64,000 nucleotides of DNA from Epiperipatus broadwayi (taxonomy: Eukaryota; Onychophora; Udeonychophora; Euonychophora; Peripatidae). The notes beneath the pieces were generated by a model that was not told where the DNA came from, did not search any database, and saw only the letters and a program-made list of their open reading frames with translations. Location of the stretch: the NCBI GenBank assembly GCA_028023455.1, contig JAQFVV010006245.1, positions 6,753,276-6,817,275 of the forward strand. Direction: 5' to 3'. Positions 25,580 through 39,889 of the stretch are shown piece by piece. How positions within the stretch are numbered: position 1 is the stretch's first letter; the number at the start of each line of letters is the position of its first letter. A program made the translations under genes and the position numbers.

Positions 25580-27015
25580 TAAATATTGTAATATTATGAA
25601 GATTGGCCAACTCTAGCCCAGTCTTTATTACAAACTGCCTTGATGAAATGAGCTCAAAATGAAAATTATTAAATATTTCTGATTAAGATTAAAAATTATG
25701 GGAATAAAAGAAAAGAAAAATGCTATAATAAAAGTTCTCTCAATTGATCTCATTGTAGGTATAAGTTAAATTTATATGTAGATAATTATAATAAAATATT
25801 TGTTTATAAACAACTTGGCAAAATTTGTAAAACTTAACATATTCCTAATATTTCTAATGCATTAAGTTATAAAATAAAATTATTAATCCTGATTAATAAT
25901 TTAAATAAGGTTAGAATCTATTTTAAAAAGAAAAAGAGAGATAACTAATAAAGTTGTTTTGATACGTTTAATTATGGTTAATCAGGACAATAATTAAATG
26001 TAATTAAAAGAATCAAGAAAAAAGAAAACTAACAACCAAACTTTGAAGTCAAGAATAAAAACATGTAGACTTTCTGAAAGGTTTGTCCTGGCTTAACAAA
26101 AAGTTATAAAAAATAAAGAAGAAAGTATACAATGTCTATGGAGAGTTTCACATCGAAGTAGTACATGAATGTAAAAAATTCAATTTTAGCTGCAGAACTA
26201 TTCTAGCTTGTTTTAAATCACTGCTATAGTACTTCTCAGTACTGATACATAATCAGTCACATAAAATATCTAACTTAGTCGAAGAAAAAGAACGAGTATG
26301 AATTGCTAAATGCACCTGAAGAATACGTCAGAACTCACTATTTTTAGCCTTTCCAACTTCAGAAAATCACCAAAAAAGAAGTCCAGGAACAGATAGATAA
26401 TCTAGTGAAATTTAACCTTTTACTTACTGACCTGCTTTTCTATTCATCTGCTCTTATCTTGCCCACGCAATCAAACAACGAGTTAAGTTAAAACTCGCCG
26501 TAAAATCACCTGAGATTTTGTAATAATTTAAATTAGAAATAGTTGACCGGTAGTAAGCTTATTAAATTCATTGGCCAAACTACTAAGAATTTATTAATTT
26601 ATACATATAGAAGGTCTTATTAAAATAGTAGTATAATTTGTATATGTTAACAATTGGCTTTTAAATTGTTTTTATTTGAATGTATATTATTTAGATAATT
26701 TCATTAACGAATCTTTTTAATTTATCGTAAGATATAGATGCAAATTTTTTAGTAGTATATTTCTGATTAATGATTAATTTTTTTTTTATGTATATAACGT
26801 TCAATAAATTTATTCTTTTATTTATTGTTTTATGAAATCAATTGAGAATATCTAAATAAATTATCATTTTTATTTAACTTGTTTCATCATTGTGACGATT
26901 CTCTCAGAAAACTCATCTCCAGTGCATTCATATTGTTGCTCTGTTAAGTTTAAGCACTCTGTATATATTAAAGATTGCATGGCAAAAATGCAAATGAAGA
27001 TTGTGTGTACATATC
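25580..27015. other. AT-rich DNA, mostly featureless
   Basis: Nothing is recognisable apart from a possible reverse transcriptase lead-in near 26285-26470. Confidence 0.5.
26285..26470 (+). pseudogene. Possible Gypsy RT N-terminal remnant
   Basis: One frame gives LQKITKKEVQEQIDNLVKF, resembling the 'K.EV..QI..LL..G.I' helix just before Gypsy reverse transcriptase domains, but the following catalytic region is not recognisable. Chance similarity is possible. Confidence 0.25.
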
Positions 27016-27200
27016 AGGGGTGGGAAATCTTTTTTCTGTAAAGGATCATTTGTATCCTTATAATATCATTCATGGGCCATACAAAATTATTGACTTAAAA
27101 GTTAGTCTGCTATTAAAAATGTAATTGATTCACTCCTAATCATTAGGGGTAGACAACCTTTTCAACTGGCAGGCCAATTTCGATTTTTAAATGAGGACCA
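27016..27200 (+). mobile_element. hAT-like 5' termini, two in tandem
   Basis: TCAGGGGTGGGAAATC followed by TTTTTTCTGTAAAGGATCAT and GGGCCATACAAAATTAT resembles hAT-Charlie termini. A second start, TTAGGGGTAGACAACC, lies at about 27146. I cannot find matching 3' ends or target duplications, so these are fragments. Confidence 0.45.
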
Positions 27201-30200
27201 TAATTTTTTTGTGAATTGAAAATAAAATAATATCATTATTATTAATGTCGTTCCTTATTTAATGAAATTTTTCCAATTTGCCTTGTAACTATAATTCATG
27301 ATATATTTATATTTTCAAATTTCTTTTTATTTTCTGGGCAGATTAATTATATAGTAGCTACGATATAGTTTTTTTATAAACACCTTTTCAAAAAAGGGTT
27401 TCAAATTTTCTGCTTTTTTTAAAAAAATAACTTGCTTTCACAGAATTTTCTGATTTGTTTGTATTTTTTATAAAACATATCAAACACTTAATGAAACTCC
27501 TTTTCAAATTTTTTATTTTAATAATTTCTTTCTTCTCCAATAATTTTATTGTAATCAGAATGTTTTAAAAAAATAGTCATTGTCAATATTGTTTCCTTTA
27601 TTAAGTGAATTATTTTCCAGACAAACCAGGCACATTAATTTATTATTTCTTTCTCTAAAAAATATGCATTGATTCTGTTTTTTTTTTTTTTTTAATGCAG
27701 TAATTTTCTGTATTAATTTTTCTTATCTTCCTTGGTATAGCCTAAACTAATAAAAAAGAAAATTAAATGCAAAATAATTAATTCGAGTTTTATTTTTGCT
27801 TATATATGCTCATCTGTGAAAATTACTATAAAATAAATAAAATATCATCGGCATTTCATAAAATAAATTCATAATCAGAGAGACTACACAATGTAAATAA
27901 TTTTTGGAATATTAAATCTATTATACAAGCAACTTAGAACTATTATAAAGATTGGAGAGGAATGTAGTTGAGAAACTAAATATTTTATTTTACTTAATCT
28001 TTAATTCAATATTTACATTACATATGTATTTAAATAGAATTTTCATAAAAAGTCATTTATATATATATTTTTTATAAATGTCCAGGGGCTAAATTGAAAG
28101 CTTTTAAGGTTCAGAGTTGGTCCATGAGTTAGAAGTTCATCACTTTTGGTATATATATTATAACCTAGGCAAATGGTCACAGAATGGACCAAAAACCAAC
28201 AGTTATAACCTTCCAAAAGATGCTGGAACAAATTCTGAAACAAAGATTACTCACCAAGTACCATAATACCTATGGATTTTCCATAGAGTATGAGTCCTGT
28301 TGTAGACAACATAATAACTAATTATAATTACTAAAATACAAGATTCTTATATTAAATTAAATCTTATCTCGGATTTTATTTGTACTTTACTTAAAATATA
28401 GGTTCTTCTACAATTTTAAAATCTCATCTTAAGTTCCAAAATGTCTTTATCTCAGAGTTCAATTTTAAAATGCACTTGAAACAAGAAAAGTGTTAACAGT
28501 AATATGCTTCAAACTCTTAAAATGTGATAACTGTTATTTAAGGTATACATTAAATATTTTATATTTTCTTACTTTTATCCTTAACATTAGTATTTTTAAA
28601 AAAGCAGAAATGAAACTACACAATCAAACACTTAAATAATATATGGCTAGCAATTGAAAGGTTTCTAAATATTTTAAAGTTCTTCAAATATAACTGTTCA
28701 TTTCTACCACTTATAAAGTACTTAAATTTTATAGTTCCTGATGCAACTTTTAATAAGCAATAACATGGAATAATGCATCAGGCAGTAAGGGTATGTTTTA
28801 TGCTATCAACTACATCACAGATGCATTTGAAATAAAACAAATAACAATATTTTCTTCTGATAATTCAGGTAGAATAAATAATAAGCAAAGTGAATGAATA
28901 AACTATGTGATCATTGAAGTGTATTCTTATAGAATAATAAATAATGAAAACTTTAGTAAAGTAGATTTTTTGGGTAACAAATATGATAATGCAATAATGG
29001 CAATGAAACAGAAATGTATTTAATTAATAATAATAAAAAAATTATTTACAGCATGGAAAAATATCTATACATAGAATATTTATTCACAAAAAGCATTTTA
29101 AAAATAAATTTGATATATTAGAATAATAAAATATTATTAAATTTTATTTATAAATGTCCCTTTCCATAAATCATCCCTAAAAAATGTACAATACAAGAAA
29201 TTATTGTTACCTAAAAGTACTCACTTTTATTTAATATGGTCTTTCTTTAAAATATTATATACACAGAGTGAAACAATACATCTATATGTTTAAATTCAGG
29301 CTACCAGTAAGGTATTATATCTTTTACATACCTAAAATAGGTTTGAAAATCAGTGTGGAGACACATTTATAGGTCTTAGAAAGATAGCAAAAAATATACT
29401 ATGCAAGATGATATAACAATAATAATACGTTTGATGGGGCGAGGAAATAAATACCCTCAACACTCAAAATATATTTAAAGTTTAAATAATTGTAGCAAAG
29501 CAAATAATATATTATGAAGTAAATATGCCTTCAGATATTATATTCTACCAAAATAGACACAATATTAAATTCCAGACAATATGGATAATAAAAAATCTGA
29601 ATCAGTAAAAATATAAATAAGCATATGATAACTATGTGCAAGTAGTGCCAACAAATAAGCAAACCATGCTCTCATTCATTGGAGGAGCTAAATGCATATA
29701 ATAAACCATATAATATCCACATAAAATTGCCTAAATTGAAATATATTTCTATTCTGTATACAAATTATTAACTACACAAGGCATACATTTGATAATAATG
29801 ATAAATAAATAAAATCTCACATGCACATACAAAGGCATACAAGGCATCCATCCATTGGGTCTAACACTATGTGTATTCTAACAAATCATTGTTGCATAAT
29901 GATAATAACATTCAATTTTATAACCTATCTAAATTCTCGCACACATGAGCATTTATAACTCCTTCATTTATTAACTTTTATATCAAATACATAAAAAAAG
30001 GCTATTATACCCTGGGTACATTCATTTATTAAATATGAAACAACAAATATGAGAACCCCAAATAATAACAAAAGAGCTTTAATGAAAATACAATCATGAC
30101 ATAGGAAAGATGCCAAGATTATTTTTAGACATTGGAGAAAAATCTTTATAACTACTTTTATAGCAATATATCCCTCTTATAAACATTTGTAACAATAATA

Positions 30201-31180
30201 AAGTCATTATTTTAATAATAAAAAAAATCTTTTACCATATCTTTCTTACCCAGCTCTGTTTCTTGGATATGTACCATTATAAACATATTTATAATACATT
30301 AACAATATTAATCATAATAATATAGTCCATAAATTATAACTATATCATATTAATAATAATTTAAAATATACATTAAAAAACATATACACTACCTATTTGT
30401 TTATCATTTTTTAGCTCAGAGATTAAAGTTTTTTCTATCTTATAATGAAGATTATCTCTTATTCAAGTCCTTTTTTTTCTTTTAAAAATACAACAACATA
30501 GTATTTCACCTAGGCAGACAGAGGATACACATATATGAAAATTTGTAACAGAAATTCTTTGAGAAAAATGTTTGCAATATAAAATTTAACACATTTAAAG
30601 ATGACATGAGCTGACAGTAGATACTTTAAATAATATCTGGTTCCTTTATAACAACTTTCCTAACTGTAACACAAATTGGAGGAGAAATGAGCAGACAGCG
30701 GTTATTAATTAATAACAGTTCTTTATAAAGTTCCATATTATAAGTTTATATATTTTATAATATTGAGTACAATGTCAATTTGAATTTTTTTTTTTTTTTA
30801 AATGTAAAGTAATATATTTCAGAAAAGCAACAAAGCAATTTTAAAAAAATATTTTAAATGAATAGACAAACGAACTGGAAACAGATAATTATAATAATCC
30901 AATGTTAGCTTTTATGACTTTTTCTTTAGAATGTTATAATACAAGTCAAAATCATTGTAATTTTTTCTACTTTTAGTATACTCGATACTTTTATGATAGT
31001 TCATCATTATCATACTTTTAGTTTGACATAAATATAACTTTTTCACTTATCTCCAAAACAAACTAAGAGTGATTATCTTTATAAATGATTTATTAATTAT
31101 TCATCTTTAGGTTAGAGTTCTATTAAACATGTAATAATTATTTCATTAATAATTAAAATTAGTGTTAATAATTAATTAAA
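27200..31180. other. AT-rich DNA with no recognisable gene
   Basis: I find no supported gene. A 66-codon minus-strand frame at 28043-28243 has less biased composition than its surroundings but matches nothing I recognise; it could be chance or a decayed exon. Confidence 0.5.
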
Positions 31181-32475
31181 AGATTATACTGATTGTAGAT
31201 TTTCTTTAATTTGTCTACTATTTTTGATCTGCATGGATACATTACAGTATCAATAATTGTTTTTCCATTTTATGGTTCTTTTTGTTAATGACAGTTGATG
31301 GATAATTATTTTTCATAAGAGGTTGTTCTATATAGATCTTCCCCCCCCCCCAAATCATTGATTTCTGAACAAACTTTTTTTGCTCTATTCCATAATGATA
31401 ATATAACTCCATGTTTTGTGTATCTAGTGCAATTGGATGTATAGCTAAGAATTTTCCTATATGTAGGGGTTTTCTGTAAACTGTAGTTTTGATTTTGCCA
31501 TGAAGGAATCTTGTTACAAGAATATCTAAAAACACCATTTTTTTCTGATTCTATTGTGAATTTAATTGAAGAGGGTATGTTGTTGAAGTATTTACATAAA
31601 GTTTGCAGTATTGCTTCACCATGTGGCCATACAACAAATGTATCATCAACATAGTGGAGCCAAAGCTTAGATGGATATGGAGTAGTTTTTATGACTATGG
31701 TTTCAAATTCTTCTATGTAAATATTGCTAATCATGGATGATAAGGGTGACCCATAGCCATTACTTGATTTGGTTGGAAGAATTCTTCAATGTATTAAAAG
31801 TAGCGTGTTGTTATATAGAATGTTAGTAGTTCCATTATTCTATTAATAGAAAGAGTTGTTCTGATTTGTAAGCTATTGTCACTATTTAATCTTTTTTTTT
31901 TACAATAGATAATGCTTCTTCACATGGTACATTTGTGAATAAACTTTCCACATTAAAGTTTACCAATAAATACTTTCAATTTTCATTTTCTTAATTTTAC
32001 AAAGTGTTTAGAATACCTGACAAAGGGCTGGATCTTATATGCTCCTTGACAAATTTTAGCAAAGTGAATTTCTAGAACTAACAATAGGTCTTAATGGAAC
32101 ATGATCCTTATAGATTTTAGGTAGACCACAAAGATGAGGAATTTGGCTGAAATATGATGTTAGTTTACTTTTTTCTCAATCACTGAAGTACCTGTGATGC
32201 TTTCTGAGTAGTGTTGTAACTTTGTTACTGTATTCGGTATCAGATTTTTTGCCATTTTCTGTATTGGCCTGCTGTTAGGAGTTCTTGTATTTTGTTGACA
32301 TAATCATTGTTGCACTGTTTTTGCCAGAAAGGAGAATGATTATAGATTTATCTACTTTGAGAGATATAATTGCTCTTCTCTCATTATAGGATGTCTTTAA
32401 TTTCAATTTTTGTTGCTTCTGAAGTGTTCTTTTATTCTCCAGCATAATTCTGCTTGCTTCTTCTAAAGGTAATTT
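31180..32475 (-). pseudogene. Penelope-like reverse transcriptase relic
   Basis: Read on the minus strand, several frames in order give the landmarks of a Penelope RT. Near 32470-32280 are LPLEEASRIMLENKRTLQK and VDKSIIILLSGKNSAT. Near 32160-32090 are SQIPHLCGLPKIYKDHVPLR and PIVS. Near 31970-31910 are NVESLFTNVPCEEAL. Near 31760-31700 are GYGSPLSSMISNIYIEEFET. The catalytic YVDD follows in KLWLHYVDDTFVVWPHG (about 31665-31615), then TTVYRKP and the KHGVILSLWNRAKKVC segment. Frameshifts and stops separate the pieces, and coding ends near 31180 without a GIY-YIG domain, so it is dead and 3'-truncated. A run of 11 C at 31341-31351 lies within it. Confidence 0.88.
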
Positions 32476-32539
32476 TGAGTGATTTCCTCAGTGGCTCCCA
32501 TTATATCCAATAAAGAAATATTAGATGGTTTAATGGCAA

Positions 32540-34060
32540 AGTTTAATTATTTTTCTTTCTATAATTTCTCTCCATACTTGAATGGGATTCATAGTGATAA
32601 AAGTGATTTAAAATCCACTTGTACTTTGGATTTATTAGAATCCAAATTTCACTGTAGACAAGCATAGAGATTTTGCATAGAACTGATAGAAGATTGATAA
32701 GTCTGTAATTTCCAATACTTTCTTTATTATCTTTTTTAAATATCAATATTGTTATAGCATCCTTTCAATCATCTAATATATATTATTTAAACATTTTGTT
32801 TATAATTTAGATAACAATTTTTCTAATTCTTCACATTTATTTTAAAACATTAATATAAAATCCATCATTTTCTGAAAATGTTCCTTCTTCTATATAGATA
32901 TAATTGCATGTCCCATCCCTTCAAAATATATATTAATTGTAGAGAATGCTTTGTTTACTTGCTCTTTATAACCATGTAATTTATTATAAAACTCTTCCAC
33001 ACATCTTTTTAGTATTAACCCTATCTATCTTTATCTTATTACAGAAGCAATTTTTCTTCCAATGTCAATATGTAGTTTAACACATTTGAGACTTTTACTC
33101 TCTTCTATAGCTTTACTTACCAACCAATTCACAACTGTACTATTTTTTACCATAATTTTTATCTTACTCTTCCACAAAACTCTACATATTCAATTCTTTT
33201 TATATGAATCATTAAAAAAAATCATATTTCTTCTTTTCTTCATATATTTTCTTGTGCTTTATGTAGTAATTATTTTTTGCAGTTTTAACAGAGTATGATT
33301 TCTTTCAAGTCTGAAACTATTTTTAAATCTATTAAACTTTTTCAAATGATTTAAAAATTCTAATTTAAATTGATTGCACTATTAGCCTTATGTTAAATTT
33401 CACTAATCAACAAAAAATATTACTCTTAAAAAATATATTTTCAGATAATTAACATATAACAATTCTTTTTTATGTCCATTTTTGTTTATTTTTCTCAAAA
33501 AATAAATAAATTATACAGCTTTTTATGCAAATACCATAATTCTACATCCTCTCACTTCTATCACCATAATAAATTTAACCAGAGAATTTTCAAAGTTCAG
33601 TTTCAGCCTTCAAGTCTCTGATGGCAATTTTTAAATGTCACTTGGTCTGATCAAAAGCAATGTAAAAATCTCTATTTCTTCATCATAGTAAAAAGTTGTT
33701 AGGGCATAAACATAAATTATTTGTATTTGGTATCTTCCATTAGTTTTAATAATTAATCTTGCCAATCTGTCTGATATATCATCAAACTTTATATATATAT
33801 TATAATGAATCCCACTCTACTTGTTCTTACAATATTTGTGTCTTTGCAGTAAAATACATGTTCAATTTAAAATCAATTATTTTTCAATTTCTACTAATTT
33901 GACAAAATCCAATAATGACACATTTAATATTAGAGTTCTTCCAATTTGTACAATCTTCCTTCACATGAATATGATCTGTGATTGTAGGTACATGAATAAA
34001 CGATCATCATTGAATAGCAGTTTGGGTCTACAATCTAGAAATTTTTAGCATTTACTGCTT
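32540..34060 (-). pseudogene. LINE endonuclease/RT relic ('craniofacial development protein 2-like' family)
   Basis: Upstream on the minus strand (about 33800-33600) one frame gives DDISDRLARLIIKTNGRYQI followed by IIYVYALTTFYYDEEIE. This matches the apurinic endonuclease domain of this LINE group ('ISDR.A.L.I..N.RY.LK..QVYAPT...DEEVE.FY'). Further down (about 32750-32650) ITILIFKKDNKESIGNYRL and INLLSVLCKI match the start of the RT domain ('IPIFKKG...D..NYRPISL.S..CK'). The rest of the RT is missing: the element abuts the Penelope relic at about 32475-32540, suggesting one inserted into or truncated the other. Stops are numerous. Confidence 0.75.
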
Positions 34061-37000
34061 TCATCTACTAATTGCTATCTTGGTTGATTACTTTGTATCC
34101 TCTTGGTAATAAGAAGCATAATTTAGTTTTCTCTATTATGATTACAATCTATAAAAAAGATCATTCATGCATAGATTCATTCTGTCTTCAAAAAAATTCA
34201 ATTGACAATTCAGTTAAGAACTATAAACTTGAACTCAAGCGATAATCTTACTGACTGATCTGTGTAGATGAGAAACTCCATTCATGTTAATTTACCATGG
34301 AAATAATCAAATAATAATAACTACTGCATTGAACAAGAATGTAGTTGTTAACATTAAGAATTTTTCTGTTCTATTCCTTAACATCTCAAAAATCAAAGGA
34401 TCTACTTGCAAATTCACTAAACTCCTTTTGCAATCGAATTGATCTATAAACCATATTTCAGAAATTAAAACGGATTCGACTTATAACCGCATATTTGATA
34501 AATTTGCATATAGATTTAATTCTGCATGCACACACATAATTTACATTATAAATAAAATTCTGATATATATAGTTTTAAAGTAAATTGCAGTATGCGAATA
34601 TGAATTTTCTACAATATATAAATCTGTCATGTTTTATTTTATTTTTTCAAAAGAATAAACAGTTTAAAATAGTTTACTTTAATAAGTACTGGTCATCATT
34701 TTTTTTATTCCTTATTTTTTTACTTTGCCACTCGTGCATTTCTCAAATATTTTGCTTTGTAATTAGTTTATTTATTCTAATTTTAATTTTTTTTAAAAAG
34801 TGATTCAGTAAAATCTTTATGCAGTATTCAAACTCCGACCCTTGCTTGGTATTTTTAAAATTTGGATTTGTCTAATCATAATATTCCCCTGTAAAAAAAA
34901 AAGGATAAAATAAAATAGTCAGAACTTTTTATTTCTTATTATAATTATTTATTATGTTACGCCGATTAGTTTATATAATAGTTACTGATTTACTAATTAA
35001 TGTTTTGACGTCTCTGTTGTACATTATCAATTGGTTGTTAATAATTTGTCTGTTTATAACATACATAAATGCTGTATTGATTACATGTAATCACTCTCCT
35101 CGCTGGCAATGCTGATTATTATTTAGATTACAAATGTTAGTGTTATTTTTTTTTAACTTGTTTTTCTTTTTTTCTTGCAAGTCGGGAAATGATTGAATTT
35201 TGTTCTCATCACAATTTCATTTCTATTATCATTCCTGTTAAATAAAAATTGATAATAATATCCTTAAATTATGTCAATTTTATGCATTACTGTACTACTT
35301 TTTAAATACTCTTTTCACATCTATAAAACAAAACAATACATCATTTTAGGTTCATATACACATATTACAATTAATCTTACTAGAGACATACTACTTTTAG
35401 CTATTTCACAGACACATGCAACTGGTTCAGCCATACAAAAAGCTTCAATTGTATCAGGAAATTTTTGTTTGATAAAAATACATTAATATGATATAAATGA
35501 TATATGGGATAGAATACATGTCTTCTAATTTTGAAATTTTATTTAGTAATACTTGATCTATACCTTACCAGTAAGCATGCACTAAATCTTAACCTAAACA
35601 GTCAGAAATCTTGGAAACGTATAATAATACTACACCCACTAATCTTCCAAATTTATTGAGAACATTTTATTGGCATCCTTCCCTTTTTACTGTTGTTTTG
35701 AGAAATGTATTAAGAGCCAGGTATTACATATGCCTTTAGATTCTTTACCACTATCCACTTACAATGAATTGTCTCTTTGTTATCTGATAACTTGAACATT
35801 TTGTATGAATACTACTCAGGATGGTTTACATGTAAGGATTTGATTAGCATTAGATGATTATTACCTGGAAATATATGATAGGGTATACCCCAGTTTTTTT
35901 CTTTTCCTGAAAAACATACTTAATACTCTGTTTTTCCCCAATTCTAGATGCTTGAATACATTAATGATCGTCAAGATTGCAATATATATTTTAGTCATGT
36001 AATGGCCAATCCTCATACTTATCTAGATATTTTCTAACTCTGATTAGTCCAAAAACTCTTCCAGAAGGGCTCACGTCCACTCACCTTTCTCATACTGACT
36101 TTCATGATATTTATTTGTATCCATGTAATTATTTCAAGTTGAAACTTTTCCAAAATTTGTACCTGGATTTGGTAAGCCTGTCATTTCTCGTGAATATCTA
36201 AGTTCTTTCTGGACTTTCTAGAAATTCTTTTATTTTTTATTTTCAAGGGATTTTATTGTGATTTTTCTTCTCTACCTTGATCATATTTAATATTCTTTTA
36301 TAGCTTGTTTCATTCGCCACACCATTACTCTCTGTGTGCAAAATTATTTCTTAGGTGTATGCTTATATCTAATGGATTAAGAAATTTGAATAATTGCTTG
36401 ACTATTAATCATTCTGTGTCAATGAGTATTTGTTCCAATGTGGCTGGAAAATTGTGACAAATTATGTGATTTGACTTCTGACAAGAAATATAATCTCATA
36501 TTTCTTTGCCACTTGCTTATGAAAACATACTGTATAAGCTTCATGGTGTTGGAATAAGACACTAGTATCTTGCCTCATCTTAAGCTGTGAGACTTCCTGA
36601 AGTAGCTATATGTAATTGCTTATTTGCTTTCTTCTGACAACATATTTAAATTAAAATATCTCCCCAAACTATTAAGGTATTTTACTTGCCTGCCTTCAGA
36701 AGATTCTGATGGTTCATTGATCTAGATAAATTATCCAATGTGTAAGGATTTGAATTTAGATATTTTTTCTTCATATATCTTTTTGACATCAATATCAATT
36801 TTTTTTTGTGTGAGTTGTTTGGATTTAATTTGATCAACATTTTTTTAAGATGTGCAGGATATTGATTTGTTGGTGCCTTTTTCTCTTGCTTTCTTTTAGT
36901 ACTCCTGAAATGTAATTTTTCATTGCAGCAGACTATTTCCTATATTTTCTTGCTGCTATAAAATGATTTATTGATTTTATTTAATGAACTATTTTTAACT

Positions 37001-37100
37001 TTTTTTTATCTGTGCTATAATTTTCTATTTCTGTTGTATTGTCTATTTATTTTAGTGAAATATTTCTTTTAGTTATTGCCTGATCTTTTAAACCATTAAA
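34060..37100. other. AT-rich DNA with no recognisable gene
   Basis: I see no supported gene. About 35700-36950 is less AT-biased and could be an old retroelement, but no domain is recognisable on either strand. Confidence 0.45.
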
Positions 37101-37130
37101 ATATTATATAATCACACAAACTGTTATACT

Positions 37131-38370
37131 GCAAACACTTCATATAGTAGTATCTTCTAGTGCAATCCATAGTAATTAAAGGATGCTAAAAGGTTTGTGC
37201 ATAAAATCCCTATCTAGTGTCTAGTCATCCAACATCCCTAGATTAATTTATAGTTGGTGGCTTTCATCAGTGAAAAGCCTTGGATCTGAAATCATTGTGC
37301 CCGACTATTTGGATCTAATGCAAATCATTAAGCAGTCACTTTTTACATATTTAGTTAAATATAAAATCATGAGTCTGAAATAAAAATACAATAATATTTT
37401 CAATTCAAGCCAATATGCTTGTATAGACATATAGACCTAAACCCAGTTCAATATCTATACATTTTGGTGTCTTTGATTTTATAATAACCATAGTCACTAT
37501 CATCCTATGGACAGGATTGATGTTAAACCATTAAAACATCACATTATCACTTTACTATGCTTATGCAAGCCTTAAAACAGTAGCATCCACTGCAAACCAT
37601 AGTAATCAATGAATTCTAGAAAGCTTGGGTATAAAATCCTTATCTAGTCCCTATTTATTAAATATTTCCAGACTAGCAAATTATTTTGGATTGAAAACAT
37701 TATTGTGTTTTCATTTTGAGCTATAGCATTATAGAAACTAAGTAGATAAAAAGTGGCTAATGAAAGATTTCTTTAGATCCAAACTTCTACATGTAATGCT
37801 CTCAGATCCAAGGTTGCTCATTGATAAAATTCACAAACTAAAAAAATAGTGTGATGAGAAGAACTAGGTAGAGATTTTGTGCACAAACCTTCTAGTATTC
37901 ACTGATTACTATGGTTTGCACTGGGTGGCATTACTACACAGTTTTAGCATTTGTGTAAGCATAGATAATAGAAATCATGTGATATTTTAGTTGTTTAATA
38001 CCAATCCTGCTCATAGGATGATGGTGACTATTTATTAAAAAAACCAAGATACAAAAATATATAGATATTGAAGTAAATTTAGATCTATATGACTATACAA
38101 GTGAATTAGCTTGGATCACAACATTGTGTTTTCATTTTGGGCTCATAACTTTATATTTAACTGAATAGGTAAAAGGTAGCTGCTGAAGGATTGCATTAGA
38201 TCCAAACATCTCAGTACAGTGCTCTGTTTTAAGCTCCTCACTGATGAAAGCCACAAGATACAAACTATTGGATGAATAAGTAACAGATAGAGATATTATG
38301 CACAACCCCCCTAGCATTTATTGATTACTATACCTTGCACTGGTGGAGCTACTGTATAGAAAATTTGCTA
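37131..38370. mobile_element. Fold-back repeat family 1, locus 2
   Basis: A diverged second locus of the 24650-25575 family. It has a full direct unit (37131-37567), a partial direct unit (about 37575-37675), a partial inverted unit (about 37690-37945) and a full inverted unit (about 37946-38370). The partial direct copy breaks at almost the same place as in locus 1 (just after CCAGACTAG). The hammerhead-like core is seen at 38241-38264 (plus) and 37247-37270 (minus). Confidence 0.72.
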
Positions 38371-38399
38371 CTGTTTTTTCAACCTGATCTTTCTACCCT

Positions 38400-39850
38400 G
38401 TTGTATTTTATTTCTTCAGTTAACTTTATTAAATTACCAGCATATGCACCCGGCCTATGGAAAGACTCATTTTTATAACAGTTTTAAATTGGTTACTTTA
38501 ATAAAATGCATGATATTATAGTGGAGCATGAAATTCACACTATCAAACTGCATAACTTCTTATATGCTAAACAAAACTAAATGTTAATATATTATAGCAT
38601 CTATTTTTTATCCTTCACTAAATATATTTCAAACATGAATTTATGTACTGTATTCACATTTTCTTTGTGATTTAAATACTATACCTGTTCAGTTCTGTAT
38701 TGTAGTTAAAAGCACATGTACTGATTTTTTTCTGAGAATTTTTTCCTTCAAAAAGTTTTATTCCAATACCAATTTTTTTTAGAATTCAGAAATGTACCAG
38801 GCCTATAGAAAGACCATCATTTTTATAATAATTTTTTTTTAATTGGTTGCTTTAACAAATCACTTCCTTTGCATAAAATGCTTCATTAAAAAATTGTGGG
38901 TTATTAATGGAAAAAAATATAATAATTTTTTTCCTTGAAAAATACATCCTCTAATGAAGAATGTTTACCTTGAATATTATGTGATAGCCTTACAGACAAA
39001 CATTTAGAGATTTTATATATAAGATTTTGTATTTACTTAGTCTTATTTTAATTTTTTTCTTGATTCTTAATTTTATATGATATATTTTCAAATATAGTTT
39101 TGTCTTTGGTTTCACATTTTTTATTTTGCTAGCTTTTTTTAGCATTTGATTGTTTTGTCCAGTATGATTTTGCATTTCTTTTCTCATTATTTGAATTTCT
39201 TAAATGCTTGGAACATTTGAATATTTCTCCTTTTTTTAATCTTAAAAATTCTACCTTCTACCGCACATTGCCTGGAATCTTTGATCATATTTTTCCAAAT
39301 ATATATATATTCTATATTGTCACTATTATTGCTATGCCACTTTTATTCAGAGAATGTGATTCAAGCTCTTTTATCATTTGAAATTTTTGGATTTTTATTA
39401 GTTGAATTGTACTGACTCTGGAGTATCTTTTCTTTCCTCATTATTTTTCTCCTCAGTTTCCATAATTTTGCTGCTTATATTTCATGTCTACCTTTGATCC
39501 TGTAAATGTTTTATTTCTAACTACAATTTTCTTTAATTTTTTATTTACTACAACATTATTAAATAATGTATTATCTACCATCTTCCCTATAAACTGTTTA
39601 TTTGTATTGTCAATGATCATAACTTCAATCCAAACCTTAAACTTTTGACTGCCTTATTATTTTCTAATCTATTTGTTAACTAGCCTAATTACTTATTTAT
39701 ACTATCATTTTTTGCCTTTATTAATTTAATTCATTCCCACCTAGTTGTTTGTTGGTAGTAATATTTTGTGTCTCATTTCATTTTTTTAAGATGACTTTTA
39801 TTCTCTCTCTCTTTGATCATATTATTTAGCAGATCTGCTTATAAACAAGC
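38400..39850. other. AT-rich DNA with no recognisable gene
   Basis: Only short low-complexity frames occur. A direct repeat is visible: '(a/c)cggcctatggaaagactcattttt' near 38450 and a similar run near 38797. Confidence 0.45.
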
Positions 39851-39889
39851 TTCATGATTATATATATATATTTCACGATTATATGATGT

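Noticed and set aside
28043-28243. 66-codon minus-strand frame as a host exon
   Set aside because: No recognisable domain; splice-like bases nearby are too weak to support an exon.
31341-31351. Run of 11 C as a biological signal
   Set aside because: It lies inside a decayed RT and is most simply a homopolymer slip or sequencing effect.
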